From assembly GCA_949361645.1 (NCBI GenBank), contig OX442435.1:5256220-5320219 (forward strand): 64,000 bases of DNA, in the 5' to 3' direction. Source of the stretch: Spongilla lacustris (Eukaryota; Porifera; Demospongiae; Spongillida; Spongillidae). A model generated the notes under the pieces. That model did not search any database. It was not told the origin of the DNA and saw only the letters and a list, made by a program, of their open reading frames with translations. Of this stretch, positions 10,501 through 20,065 are shown piece by piece. The first letter of the stretch is position 1; each line of letters opens with the position of its first letter. The position numbers and the translations under genes were made by a program.

Positions 10501-13500
10501 GGTTCCATTGGTACCAGTGCAGTTGACTTAGGACATTAGTACATTAATGTGGACCCTTTTGGTCAACTGGACTGTTGTGCTTGTTAGAGAAGCTGTGAAG
10601 GCATCCAGATGTGTAATGTAATATTGGGGCTAATCGAGTAAGATGTCTAACAAGACATAATCCAGTGCAGATGGCCAGTGTCTGCTCAGAGGTGCAAGGA
10701 AGGAAGGATAGTGTTGTAAACACAGCCCTCTTGCATATGCTAACATGTGCATGTGCGTGTGTTTACAACTCCTAAACCACATTCAAATGTGCGATAATGG
10801 ATTGTCTGGTTTCATAGAGGATGTTAAAAATAAAAAGGTAGAATTGGCTATTGTAACTGGCTAACTCTAAGGCCAGGCACACACTAGGCTACATGTATAT
10901 CTAAGGCCAGGCACACACTAGGCTATATCTAAGGCCAGGTACACACTAGGCTATATCTAAGGCCAGGCACACACTAGGCTATATCTAAGGCCAGGCACAC
11001 ACTAGGCTACATGTATATCTAAGGCCAGGCACACACTAGGCTATATCTAAGGCCAGGTACACACTAGGCTACAGTGTATATCTAAGGCCAGGCACACACT
11101 AGGCTATATCTAAGGCCAGGTACACACTAGGCTATATCTAAGGCCAGGCACACACTAGGCTATATCTAAGGCCAGGCACACATCAGGCTATATCTAAGGC
11201 CAGGCACACACTAGGCTATATCTAAGGCCAGGCACACACTAGGCTATATCTAAGGCCAGGTACACACTAGGCTATATCTAAGGCCAGGCACACACTAGGC
11301 TACATGTATATCTAAGGCCAGGCACACACTAGGCTATATCTAAGGCCAGGCACACACTAGGCTATATCTAAGGCCAGGTACACACTAGGCTATATCTAAG
11401 GCCAGGTACACACTAGGCTATATCTAAGGCCAGGTACACACTAGGCTATATCTAAGGCCAGGCACACACTAGGCTACATGTATATCTAAGGCCAGGCACA
11501 CACTAGGCTATATCTAAGGCCAGGCACACACTAGGCTATATCTAAGGCCAGGTACACACTAGGCTATATCTAAGGCCAGGTACACACTAGGCTATATCTA
11601 AGGCCAGGTACACACTAGGCTATATCTAAGGCCAGGCACACACTAGGCTATATCTAAGGCCAGGCACACACTAGGCTACATGTATATCTAAGGCCAGGCA
11701 CACACTAGGCTATATCTAAGGCCAGGCACACACTAGGCTATATCTAAGGCCAGGCACACACTAGGCTATATCTAAGGCCAGGCACACACTAGGCTATATC
11801 ATCAGAGATAATTGTTTGTAGTTTTGGAAAGCAACTAAATCACTTTTAAAATACGCATGTAGTAGAGCATTTCTTTACTTTGCTCGATGGCTTCAAGCAG
11901 ACCAGGCAAGATATGGTAATCAATATTACCTAGTACATGTACATGTATGTTCTGGGCCTAGGCACAGGTGTACACAGGTGTCCATATGGGTTACATGTAG
12001 ATGGAAGAACATTGGATCATGAATAACAGATAACAGATACAGTTGTTGTGGAACTACAATGTACAGTGTACTAACTTGTACTTGTTTGGGGAACACTATT
12101 CTTTATACATGTAACTGCCCTTAAAGCAAAAATAATTTCAAAAGGGGTCAATCTCCTGTAGTGGGGTCACAATGATGTCTCATCTCAGGTATTGATGTTC
12201 CATCTCCTCCTGTACATGTACATGTACATGTAGGTGGCGGATGTGAACACATGCATATATCCATGTATCATATTGCTTATGAGCACATCTAGTTCCCCAT
12301 GAACCACATCAAACGCAGCAAGCATTTGAATGTATCGTGTACTGGCTTCCTGCTTTTCCTGTGAACTGCAAAGGGTTGTGTGTGGGGCGATCTGGGCACC
12401 ACATTTGGATTCCCTCCTGGTTGGGAGTCAGGAAAGGGGGAAAGTGCATGTACCATAAGTATTTTTACGCAAACCTTGCACAGCAAAGAACAATGACAGA
12501 TCGGACAAACGCCTACATATGGGTGTTTAGCCTACGTGTAGGCGTTCTATTGCAACCTATGGTCCTTGCATTCAATGGCGTTCAGAACTTTGAACTCGAA
12601 TGATGTAGCACTTATTAAGCATAGGGCTTCGTTTTTAATTCGCTTTGGAGCTCATTCAACTTTAGCAAGCCTACATGTAGGTTAACGCACCTATGCGTAG
12701 GCGACGATGTACAGGTATCATTAAAAGCTAAAGTTGGCATCAGAATGTCCATACTGCTTCAATATCCTGAGTGAGCTCTCTGGTTGTGGTGTATGATAGC
12801 AGAGCACAGGTGTATGATAGCAGAGCACAGGTGTATGATAGCAGAGCACAGGTGTATGATAGCAGGGCACAGGTGTATGATAGCAGGGCATAGGTGTATG
12901 ATAGCAGAGCACAGGTGTATGATAGCAGAGCACAGGTGTATGATAGCAGGGCACAGGTGTGTGATAGCAGAGCACAGGTGTATGATAGCAGAGCACAGGT
13001 GTATGATAGCAGGGCACAGGTGTATGATAGCAGAGCACAGTGTATGCATAGCAGAGCACAGGTGTATGATAGCAGAGCACAGGTGTATGATAGCAGAGCT
13101 GTATGATCGCAGAGCACAGGTGTATGATAGCAGGGCACAGGTGTGTGATAGCAGAGCACAGGTGTATGATAGCAGGGCACAGGTGTATGATACATGTACA
13201 TGTACATGTAGCAGAGCACAGGTGTATGATAGCAGAGCACAGGTGTATGATAGCAGGGCACAGGTGTGTGATAGCAGGGCACAGGTGTATGATAGCAGAG
13301 CACAGGTGTATGATAGAGCATAGGTGTATGATAGCAGAGCACAGGTGTATGATAGCAGAGCACAGGTGTATGATAGCAGAGCACAGATGTATGATAGCAG
13401 AGCACAGGTGTATGATAGCAGAGCACAGGTGTATGATAGCAGAGCACAGGTGTATGATAGCAGAGCACAGGTGTATGATAGCAGAGCACAGGTGTATGAT

Positions 13501-16500
13501 AGCAGGGCACAGGTGTATGATAGCAGAGCACAGGTGTATGATAGCAGGGCACAGGTGTATGATAGCAGAGCACAAGGCAGTCGCTCTTAGAAGTATTGCA
13601 GTTGACTTTCGCTGAATCGTTACAGATTGCACACTGTAGATACTCTATTTGGGGCTGTATTGTAGACAGATCCAGCCCAACGGTCTTGCCAGAAACAAAA
13701 TCGTGGTTAGCACTGAATACAAACTCATTCAGCTGAGTACCAGTATCTGAATGTATGGTAGCAGTTCGGATGATGTTATGGGTGTGGTTGATGAAAGGCA
13801 TTGGAGCGAGGCACCAATGTACAGTGTACTGTACTGTAGATCTTCTTCACTTAAAACAATAAAGAATCTTGGAATTGGAATGAGTGCCGTTCACTTGGCG
13901 GTTGTACCCTTTCCTGGGAATAGTATTTCATGTTTACTGTAGGCTATTTGCATGATCTCATCATGTACCTTATGCATTTCTGTCTTCTTGTAATGCTACA
14001 GTGAATGCACCACATCTTTCAAACTTTTGTGGGAAGGGCCCAAAACTATGCATGCCAACAGGTAATAATACAACAGTTTAATCTGATACATGTAGCTATG
14101 TTATTTTTATTCCTGTCTCCACAACCACACCATGACCTAAAGCTATCATAGTGAGTATGTAATGCTATGCGGAGGGCATTCCTGCTCCATCTGATGTGCA
14201 TTGCAACACATACATGTACAGTAGAACATGTTGACCAGAAAGTTGAAAATTGAATATTTAGCATTGTAACCCAGCAAAAACTGATGAGCATGTACTTGTT
14301 ACAGGTGCAAGATGGAGTTGGTATTCTTGCATAATATAATGTAATACCTTGTCTATCACTGCCAAACCACTGATCAGTGCATCTGTTTCTACCCATATTT
14401 TCTACCTGTTGTGGAATGTCCCTTGGAATCCTGTCTCTTAGAGACCTGCTCATTTGAGTTTGTTTCTGTATGTGTTTGTACATTGCACATGTGCTGTTCA
14501 GCCAGTCCTGTGTGTGTGCATTGTCAGCCATATCCTATTTCACTTTCATGTACAGGCCACCTCTGAATACTGTGTTGTTCAGTCTGGAGGTTGTAGGTGT
14601 TGTCATTGCTGTGAGGGTTTGAGGTGAAGGGTGAATGTGTGGTGTGCACATTCTTATCACAGTACCGATCATGAACCTCATGAGGTGGGTGACAGGGAGG
14701 TGGAGGTTGGAATGAAGGTCATACTGTTGCTGATCTTCATGTCACCTTCCTGTCGCTCACCTCACATCAATTCCTCAATGTTTGTGCATATTTGGGTAGA
14801 GATGTTTGTGCACATGTGGGTCTTTGAGTTGCATGTCTCATTTGTGATGGTCCTGTCGGGTAACACACGAGCACTCATTCTCACTGTTGCCCCTCCCTTA
14901 CACCCTCACTGTTGCCCCTCCTTTACACCCTCACTGTTGCCTCTCCCTTACACCCTCACTGTTGCCCCTCCCTTACACCCTCACTGTTGCCCCTCCCTTA
15001 CACCCTCACTGTTGCCCCTCCCTTACACACTCACTGTTGCCCCTCCCTTACACCCTCACTGTTGCCCCTCCCTTACACCCTCACTGTTGCCCCACCCTTA
15101 CACCCTCACTGTTGCCCCTCCTTTACACCCTCACTGTTGCCCCACCCTTACACCCTCACAGTTGCCCCTCCCTTACACCCTCACAGTTGCCCCTCCCTTA
15201 CACCCTCACTGTTGCCCCTCCCTTACACCCTCACTGTTGCCCCTCCCTTACACACTCACTGTTGCCCCTCCCTTACACCCTCACTGTTGCCCCACCCTTA
15301 CACCCTCACAGTTGCCCCTCCCTTACACCCTCACAGTTGCCCCTCCCTTACACCCTCACTGTTGCCCCTCCCTTACACCCTCACTGTTGCCCCTCCCTTA
15401 CACCCTCACTGTTGCCCCTCCCTTACACCCTCGCAATCCCTCTCCCAGTTCAGAATGTCTATTGTCTTCGACTCTAGCCTCATAAGGTTGTGGCCTGGAG
15501 TGTTATGGGCTGGAGTGTGATGTTATGGACTGGGGAGGAGTGGTCTGGGGTGGTACTAAAAGACCATTCCTCCAAAAGGACCTCACATGTATAAAAGGTG
15601 TGTTAAGGTGTGGATGTGAAAACAATTTTAATTAGCTATGATGATAGCATATCTGGGAAATGTTAGCCAATGCAATGCATCCTCTGAATACTATACAGTT
15701 GACAAGACCATTCAAAAGGACCATCCTTATTTTGGGGGGGGGGGGTGTGATGTGGCTGTTCACACCTCTACTATCTTTCCATACCTTTTTTTTTTCACCC
15801 CAAAGTATGTACATGTATCCCCCAGTGACTAAGGCTACATGTATCCCCCAGTGACGTGTGGCTAAGGCTACCTCAAATGTGAGGTCACAATAGTTTACAC
15901 AGGTTGTCTAAACTAACCTTACTACCAATCAACTTCAAAGCCATGTGGTCACTTTTATCCTTTTGCTTTTATCTGATTATGTGTGTGTATTGTGTGTGTT
16001 GTGTGTGTGTGTGGTTTGTGTTATGTGTGTGGTGTGTGTGTGTGTTATGTGTGTGGTGTGTGTGTGTGTTATGTGTGTGGTGTGTGTGTGTTATGTGTAT
16101 TACATGTACATGTATGTTTGTGGTGTGTGTGTTATGAGTGTGTGCGTGTATGTGTGCTCGCTCGACACATGTGCATTTAGATGTACATGTAGCTATACTC
16201 TGGTATGAGGTACATGTATGACTACAACCCAAAGCCATGTTATGCGCATACCTGACCTGTACCTGTACCTCTGGAGCATGCCAAAGGTGGTGTGGTTTTG
16301 TTTGTTGTTGTGGTGTTGATTAGAGCTGTTGAATGCCATTATGGTGTTACCTCTCACCTGTGTGTATGCAAGTATGTGTGTGTGTTTGTGTGTGTGTATG
16401 TGCATGTGTGTGTATGTGTGTTGTGTGTGTGTGTGTGGCTAGCTGTCCACCACACCTCCATGCCACCATACATACATGTGTGCCACCTACTTTGTATGTA

Positions 16501-16866
16501 TGCATGCATGTATTTACGAGGTCACTGTGGTTCAGTCTTTCATTGTACATGTATCTGTTATTATGTGCTGGGGAAGGGACCAGTAAAAATGGTGTGTCAA
16601 AAACAAATTGGTACAATCTTTGGCTAATGAATTCTTTTCATCACTAGAAGGGTTATACATGTACCTGTTTCTTTCGAAGCGTTTGTTTTTTGGTGCCCCT
16701 CCCACCCTCCCATATCCCTACTGTGGGCGTGGCATCTCAGGTCCCTCTCTCAACTTTAGAACCTGAAGAATTGCACCTACATGTACATGTATGCATCCAA
16801 GTACACTCCACACAACATCACACACACAAACACACACACACACAAACACACACACACAAACACACA

Positions 16867-16946
<80 letters not shown>

Positions 16947-18745
16947 AGCAGAGCAGGAGGAAATCTTTCTGTTGCTATCAGTAGGGTCCATCCATCTGCC
17001 TGTATATACATGTATGGGTCCAGACAACTATCACTTACCATTGTACATGGCATTCTGTCCATTCAGCTGGTAGTTGATAAGATACCAGCTGTCCACTGGT
17101 CCCATGTCAGTTGTCAACAATACACCTCTCCAATTTGCCCTTCCCATGGCCCCCCCCCCCCCCCCCCCCCCCCCCCTGCCACCTATGCCCCACAATTACC
17201 CACTCTGGTACACAATGTACATGTATGTGAGCTTGCTGTAATGATGTTGTTATGCAAGTGAGTACGTGTACATGTAAGAATATGAATTGTGTGTCATGCC
17301 CCCAATACAGTGTGCTTGTGGACATGCCCCCCCAATACAGTGTGCATGTGGACATGCCCCCAATACAGTGTGCTTGTGGACATGCCCCCCCAATACAGTG
17401 TGCATGTGGACATGCCCCCAATACAGTGTGCATGTGGACATGCCCCCAATACAGTGTGCATGTGGACATGCCCCCAATACAGTGTGCATGTGGACATGCC
17501 CCCAATACAGTGTGCTTGTGGACATGCCCCCCCAATACAGTGTGCATGTGGACATGCCCCCAATACAGTGTGCATGTGGACATGCCCCCAATACAGTGTG
17601 CACCCTCATACACCCATATGATGTTGAGACCCAAGCTTGTAAACGTGTGTGTGCAACTGGGGTGGGTGTCTAGACATACATAGTGACACACACACACAAT
17701 GGGAAAGCACATGCTTGTGCAATGGCCCTCCCAGAGATGTCATAAGGTTCTCTTTTGTTAAATTTTCTGAAACATCTCCCCTTTGGTATGTGTGGTCCTT
17801 ATTGCCACCTCTGATGTGGTTAGTGGCAGGAGTGTCAAAAGTTCTGTTTGCTAAAATAAGTATTATTGCTCCATATTTTATGACCTTTTGATTGGCTTTC
17901 AGGTGGGAAGGCTGGAGAATGCCATTGGTTGGTACCACAGCCACCCAGGGTATGGCTGCTGGCTCTCTGGCATTGATGTCAGCACACAGATGATGAACCA
18001 GACCTACCAGGAGCCCTGGGCAGCCATTGTGGTATGTTGTCAAGGGGGAGGCAGGGAGGGGGGGGGGGGGGGGGGGGCTTAGCTGTGTTCATTCAGGACA
18101 ATGTCGGCTCTTCCATTGGCAGGTGGACCCAATCAGAACAATGTCTTCTGGCAAAGTCAACCTTGGGGCATTCAGGACATACCCGAAGGCATGTGAATGG
18201 GCGTGTTGATAGTGGGTGGATGGAAGGGAGGAGGAAGAAGGAAGAATGAGATAAAGAATAAAAGCTGCATTGTTTGGAGGGGATAATTTTTTTGGGATGG
18301 TGTGGATGTGTTGAAATGAACATGTGTGAGATGCTTACCATATATGGTATGCTCCTTGCACCTTATAATTTCTGTTGTCCTGGGCACAGGGCTACACACC
18401 TGCCTCCGAGGGGCCCTCAGAGTACCAGACCATACCGCTGGAGAAGATTGAAGACTTTGGTGTCCACTGCAAGAGGTAGGGTCCCTGTGTGGGTGTTTAT
18501 TAGTAACCACGGTAACTGTAGTGCTCCCTGTGCTTTTTCTGAAAGTGAAAGGGCAGGACATGTTGCATTGGAATGCATCAACTTACTCCACCCATTATTC
18601 TAATTAGAGCCCTTGTTTCCAAACAGGTACTACAGCCTGGAGGTGACGTACTTCAAGTCTTCCCTAGATTCACACCTGCTTGACCTGCTGTGGAATAAGT
18701 ACTGGGTCAGCACCCTCTCCACATGCTCCATACTGACAGTCAGTG

Positions 18746-18827
<82 letters not shown>

Positions 18828-19396
18828 TATGTGGGTATGTGTGCATGTGCACGTGTGATGCTTATACATGTAGCTTCTCTGCCTCCTTATGCTGGGCTTT
18901 TATTAGAATGCAGACTACACCACTCAGCAAATGGCAGATCTGACACAGAAGCTAGAGAGAGTTGATTATCAGGTCTGGATGCTGAATGTGCTAACTACAG
19001 GTGTACTTGTTCATGTGGTGCTCTATAAAAAGAGTTCTTGTCTCCTTGCGTGTACTGTTTGCCTCCATTCATGGAGGTGCATGTGGTCTTGTACATGTAC
19101 CATATTACATGTGTGCTTATTAGAAGGTATGCGTGACTGGAGATTTTCATATTCACTGTTTGCGGAGCAGTGTTTACATCTGCACTAGTTTAAAAAGCAA
19201 AACCAAAACTTCCAAGTGTTTTACCAGAACCATGTATGGTACATGTACACCGGTACATGTACAGTGTACATGATACATGTATCTACTTATTCCATTTCTT
19301 CTGTAGGTGGCATAAGTACATAACATTGTGTATAGTGCACTTTGGTAGGTCTCTCCAGTCCACTTGACTCACAGGTGTACATGTAATGGTTGATCT

Positions 19397-19436
<40 letters not shown>

Positions 19437-19838
19437 CATATGTCACATACAGGTGTAATGTGCATCAGGAGAGGGGGGGGGGGGGGGGGGGGTATTATAT
19501 TCATATCATATAACTCCAGGTGGCATGTGGTACATATCACTCCAACTATGTTAAGGTGTTCTCTCTCCCTCACTCACTCTAGTCATCTACTAACCCATAC
19601 CGTTTCGGCAAGGTGTCCGATGCAGGTGTTGGGCTGGGAGGGGGAGGAGGTAAAGGAGAAGGTCGACTTACCAAAGCTGTACAGGACTGGTAATCCTCAC
19701 CACCTCACAGCAGGTTACATCCATAAGTATTTTCATCTCCTTTTTTTTTTTTAAAGCTCCAAGGCTACCATTGAAGTGCTCCATGGTCTGATGGGACAGG
19801 TGCTCAAGGACCGGCTGTTCAACTCCCAGGCGCCATAG
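4121..19838 (+). CDS. COPS5: COP9 signalosome subunit 5 (CSN5/JAB1), whole gene, 9 exons
   Basis: Catalytic subunit of the COP9 signalosome, a JAMM zinc metalloprotease that removes NEDD8 from cullins. Exons: 4121-4248, 4305-4539, 17903-18031, 18123-18188, 18390-18475, 18627-18738, 18907-18972, 19583-19689, 19757-19838. All junction phases agree and sum to 1011 nt (336 aa plus stop; the human protein is 334 aa as I recall). The JAMM residues are present: Glu71 in EVMGLMLGK, and His133, His135 and Asp146 in [14 protein letters not shown]. The C-terminal half ([51 protein letters not shown]) matches the family to the end. The ATG at 4121 gives [11 protein letters not shown]. The region around residues 275-300 is Gly-rich ([11 protein letters not shown]), which is unusual. 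Intron 2 is 13.4 kb; intron 4 is GC-AG. Confidence 0.96.
4540..4925. other. Start of COPS5 intron 2
   Basis: Intronic sequence with no recognisable element before the 1.2-kb TIR element. Confidence 0.7.
4926..6125. mobile_element. 1.2-kb TIR transposon with 7-bp target duplication
   Basis: The ends are near-perfect inverted repeats of about 33 bp: CATAGATTGAAGAATACCTG at the left, with its complement ending at 6125, and the match continuing through GATACGAAACGCG. The direct repeat ATTGTAT flanks it at 4919-4925 and 6126-6132, so the element boundaries are well defined. No known transposase is recognisable. On the minus strand there are exon-like pieces, for example a hydrophobic segment around 5050-5190 ([20 protein letters not shown]) and a piece at about 5930-5995 followed by a gttagt donor. 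The element may have captured host exons. A 7-bp duplication fits few superfamilies, so I leave it unclassified. Confidence 0.8.
6133..6812. other. COPS5 intron 2, no element recognised
   Basis: Holds a short CA repeat at about 6287-6305 and, next to it, a small hairpin (CATGATACT ... AGTATCATG, about 6312-6343). No coding signal. Confidence 0.65.
6815..9939 (-). mobile_element. Tc1/mariner-type transposon with ~430-bp TIRs
   Basis: Long inverted repeats (about 6815-7247 and 9502-9939) end in CAGTGGTGTTCACC and its complement. They are flanked by TA at 6813-6814 and 9940-9941, the hallmark of Tc1/mariner insertion. The element is 3125 bp and carries a decayed minus-strand DDE transposase. 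The two TIRs differ by small changes and by insertions of CATGTA units at TA sites (see findings). It sits inside COPS5 intron 2. Confidence 0.9.
7506..8825 (-). pseudogene. Broken DDE transposase of the Tc1/mariner-type element
   Basis: Three minus-strand pieces in different frames follow family order. 8825-8451 is the DNA-binding part ending [12 protein letters not shown] and [14 protein letters not shown]. The segment around 8400-8300 contains [10 protein letters not shown], the likely first catalytic Asp. 8277-8017 contains [14 protein letters not shown], the second Asp. 7796-7506 contains [13 protein letters not shown], the third acidic residue. Order and motifs fit an IS630/Tc1-like DDE enzyme of the GHER subgroup that I associate with fungi and invertebrates. 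Frameshifts separate the pieces, so it should not be functional. Confidence 0.75.
9942..10862. other. COPS5 intron 2 with low-complexity patches
   Basis: Includes the short tandem patch at 10105-10207, TG-rich sequence at about 10318-10400 and a four- to five-fold GGTTTCCTTA-like repeat at about 10466-10510. No coding signal. Confidence 0.65.
10105..10207. repeat. Short tandem repeat, ~11-bp units (CAGTAAACCAT)
   Basis: Units of the type CAGTAAACCAT/CAGTAAACTAT/CAGTAGACTATGAT repeat about eight times with a higher-order period of roughly 47 bp. Confidence 0.8.
10863..11801. repeat. 28-bp minisatellite (ATCTAAGGCCAGGCACACACTAGGCTAT type), ~32 copies
   Basis: About 32 near-identical units. 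Two variant sites mark subtypes: GGCACAC versus GGTACAC, and the junction GGCTATATC versus GGCTACATGTATATC. The latter is six bases longer and occurs at about 10888, 11008, 11302, 11474 and 11677. One unit at about 11070 reads GGCTACAGTGTATATC instead. The ordered recurrence of subtypes shows duplication of multi-unit blocks. Confidence 0.97.
11803..12788. other. COPS5 intron 2, no gene recognised
   Basis: Contains a (TACATG)3-4 run at about 12213-12232 and several CCTACATGTAGG-like palindromes (about 12526-12545 and 12670-12685). ORFs on both strands near 12290-12600 have no recognisable domain. Confidence 0.6.
12789..13574. repeat. 21-bp minisatellite (GTGTATGATAGCAGAGCACAG), ~37 copies
   Basis: The unit is GTGTATGATAGCAGAGCACAG with an A/G variant (AGAGCAC or AGGGCAC). 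Because 21 is a multiple of three and most frames lack stops, the array produces long false ORFs on both strands (up to 353 codons). One unit is interrupted at 13193-13210 by three CATGTA units placed exactly at a TA. Confidence 0.98.
13575..14347. other. COPS5 intron 2 between repeats and a candidate exon
   Basis: On the minus strand 13580-13801 is open and non-repetitive (beginning [13 protein letters not shown]), but it runs straight into the minisatellite and has no recognisable domain. It could be an exon of the same minus-strand gene as 14348-14531; unproven. Confidence 0.4.
14348..14531 (-). CDS. Candidate first exon of an unknown minus-strand gene inside COPS5 intron 2
   Basis: ATG at 14531 opens 61 codons, beginning [20 protein letters not shown] and later [11 protein letters not shown]. 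It ends at GACAAG before gtatta, a plausible donor. The residue mix (Gln/Arg/Asp, few hydrophobics) looks more like real coding sequence than the flanking repeats. I do not recognise the family and could not find the next exon. It may be chance. Confidence 0.25.
14880..15432. repeat. 25-bp minisatellite (CTCACTGTTGCCCCTCCCTTACACC), ~22 copies
   Basis: Pyrimidine-rich 25-bp unit with a few variant positions (CCCC/CCTC, CACTG/CACAG, ACACC/ACACA). Blocks of variants repeat in the same order, indicating multi-unit duplication. All three plus-strand frames stay open, giving false ORFs of up to 284 codons. Confidence 0.97.
15433..15977. other. COPS5 intron 2, no gene recognised
   Basis: Holds G12 at 15734-15745 and a short repeat of TACATGTATCCCCCAGTGAC (about 15808-15855). 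Nothing else recognised. Confidence 0.6.
15978..16135. repeat. TG-rich cryptic microsatellite
   Basis: TG runs broken by a repeating TTATGTGTGTGG motif, a compound repeat of about 24-26 bp. Confidence 0.9.
16372..16437. repeat. TG-rich microsatellite
   Basis: Interrupted (TG)n within COPS5 intron 2. Confidence 0.9.
16817..16945. repeat. (CA)n microsatellite, ~130 bp
   Basis: CACACA with CAAA interruptions in the first 55 bp, then uninterrupted (CA)n of about 75 bp. It produces false His/Thr and Cys/Val ORFs. Confidence 0.97.
17150..17176. repeat. Poly(C) tract, 27 nt
   Basis: Uninterrupted C27 in COPS5 intron 2. Confidence 0.97.
17294..17602. repeat. 28-bp minisatellite (CCCCCAATACAGTGTGCATG... 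type), ~11 copies
   Basis: The unit contains CAATACAGTGTGCATGTGGA preceded by ATGCCCC. The C-run is five or seven long, giving 28- or 30-bp units. Both strands have long false ORFs. Confidence 0.97.
17903..19838 (+). CDS. COPS5: COPS5 exons 3-9 (JAMM motif to C-terminus)
   Basis: Exon 3 (17903-18031) carries [18 protein letters not shown] and the zinc-binding residues. Exon 4 (18123-18188) ends TACCCGAAG followed by gcatgt, and exon 5 starts GGCTACACACC after gggcacag, so the 201-nt intron between them is GC-AG. Exon 5 is 18390-18475 and exon 6 is 18627-18738 with donor gtcagt, eight bases before an 80-nt (TG)n run. Exon 7 (18907-18972, donor gtctgg) encodes [20 protein letters not shown]. 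Exon 8 (19583-19689) has the Gly-rich segment. Exon 9 (19757-19838) ends in TAG. No AATAAA is seen before the Frizzled start. Confidence 0.95.
18058..18077. repeat. Poly(G) tract, 20 nt
   Basis: G20 in COPS5 intron 3, 26 bases after the exon 3 donor and about 45 bases before exon 4. Confidence 0.97.
18747..18826. repeat. (TG)n microsatellite, 80 bp
   Basis: Pure (TG)40, eight bases inside COPS5 intron 6. TG repeats near donors can bind splicing regulators, but no effect is shown here. Confidence 0.98.
19399..19434. repeat. Poly(G) tract, 36 nt
   Basis: Longest homopolymer in the window, in COPS5 intron 7. Confidence 0.97.
19473..19492. repeat. Poly(G) tract, 20 nt
   Basis: Second G-run in COPS5 intron 7, 38 bp from the first. 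Confidence 0.97.
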
Positions 19839-20065
19839 GTCCTGTTTTTGTGGTGCTTGTGCGTTTCCTGTGATAATTGGTGTGACAGTTAACTTTTTAA
19901 TAACCAGTTGTACTTGTGTGGTATCCGTTAAAACCTTACAAGTGTTCCGTTCGGACTTTGTGCGGCAAACACCTGTTCCGAAACCGCTAATTTTTACTGT
20001 TGTATTGTGCCAAATTTGCGAGTCAAGCATTCTTGTGCAGCTATACCGCTAACTGGCTGGGAAAG
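19839..20065 (+). other. COPS5-Frizzled intergenic spacer (227 bp)
   Basis: This spacer must hold the COPS5 3' end and the Frizzled promoter and 5' UTR unless an upstream UTR exon exists. No canonical AATAAA or TATA box is visible. An upstream in-frame TTG at 20000 is open but non-ATG. Confidence 0.6.

Noticed and set aside
10863..11801. CRISPR-like array
   Set aside because: Units are contiguous with no unique spacers and lie in an animal gene intron; it is a minisatellite.
12721..13801. Long ORFs (up to 353 codons) on both strands
   Set aside because: They are the 21-bp minisatellite read through; 21 is a multiple of three and the unit lacks stops in most frames.
14631..15520. ORFs of 196-284 codons rich in Pro/Leu/His
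   Set aside because: Produced by the 25-bp minisatellite, which stays open in all three plus-strand frames.
16718..17261. His/Thr- and Cys/Val-repeat ORFs
   Set aside because: Translation of (CA)n.
17250..17712. ORFs of 93-201 codons on both strands
   Set aside because: Read-through of the 28-bp minisatellite; no unique domain.
20000..20065. Upstream extension of Frizzled from a TTG at 20000
   Set aside because: Non-ATG start; the ATG at 20066 gives a proper signal peptide.
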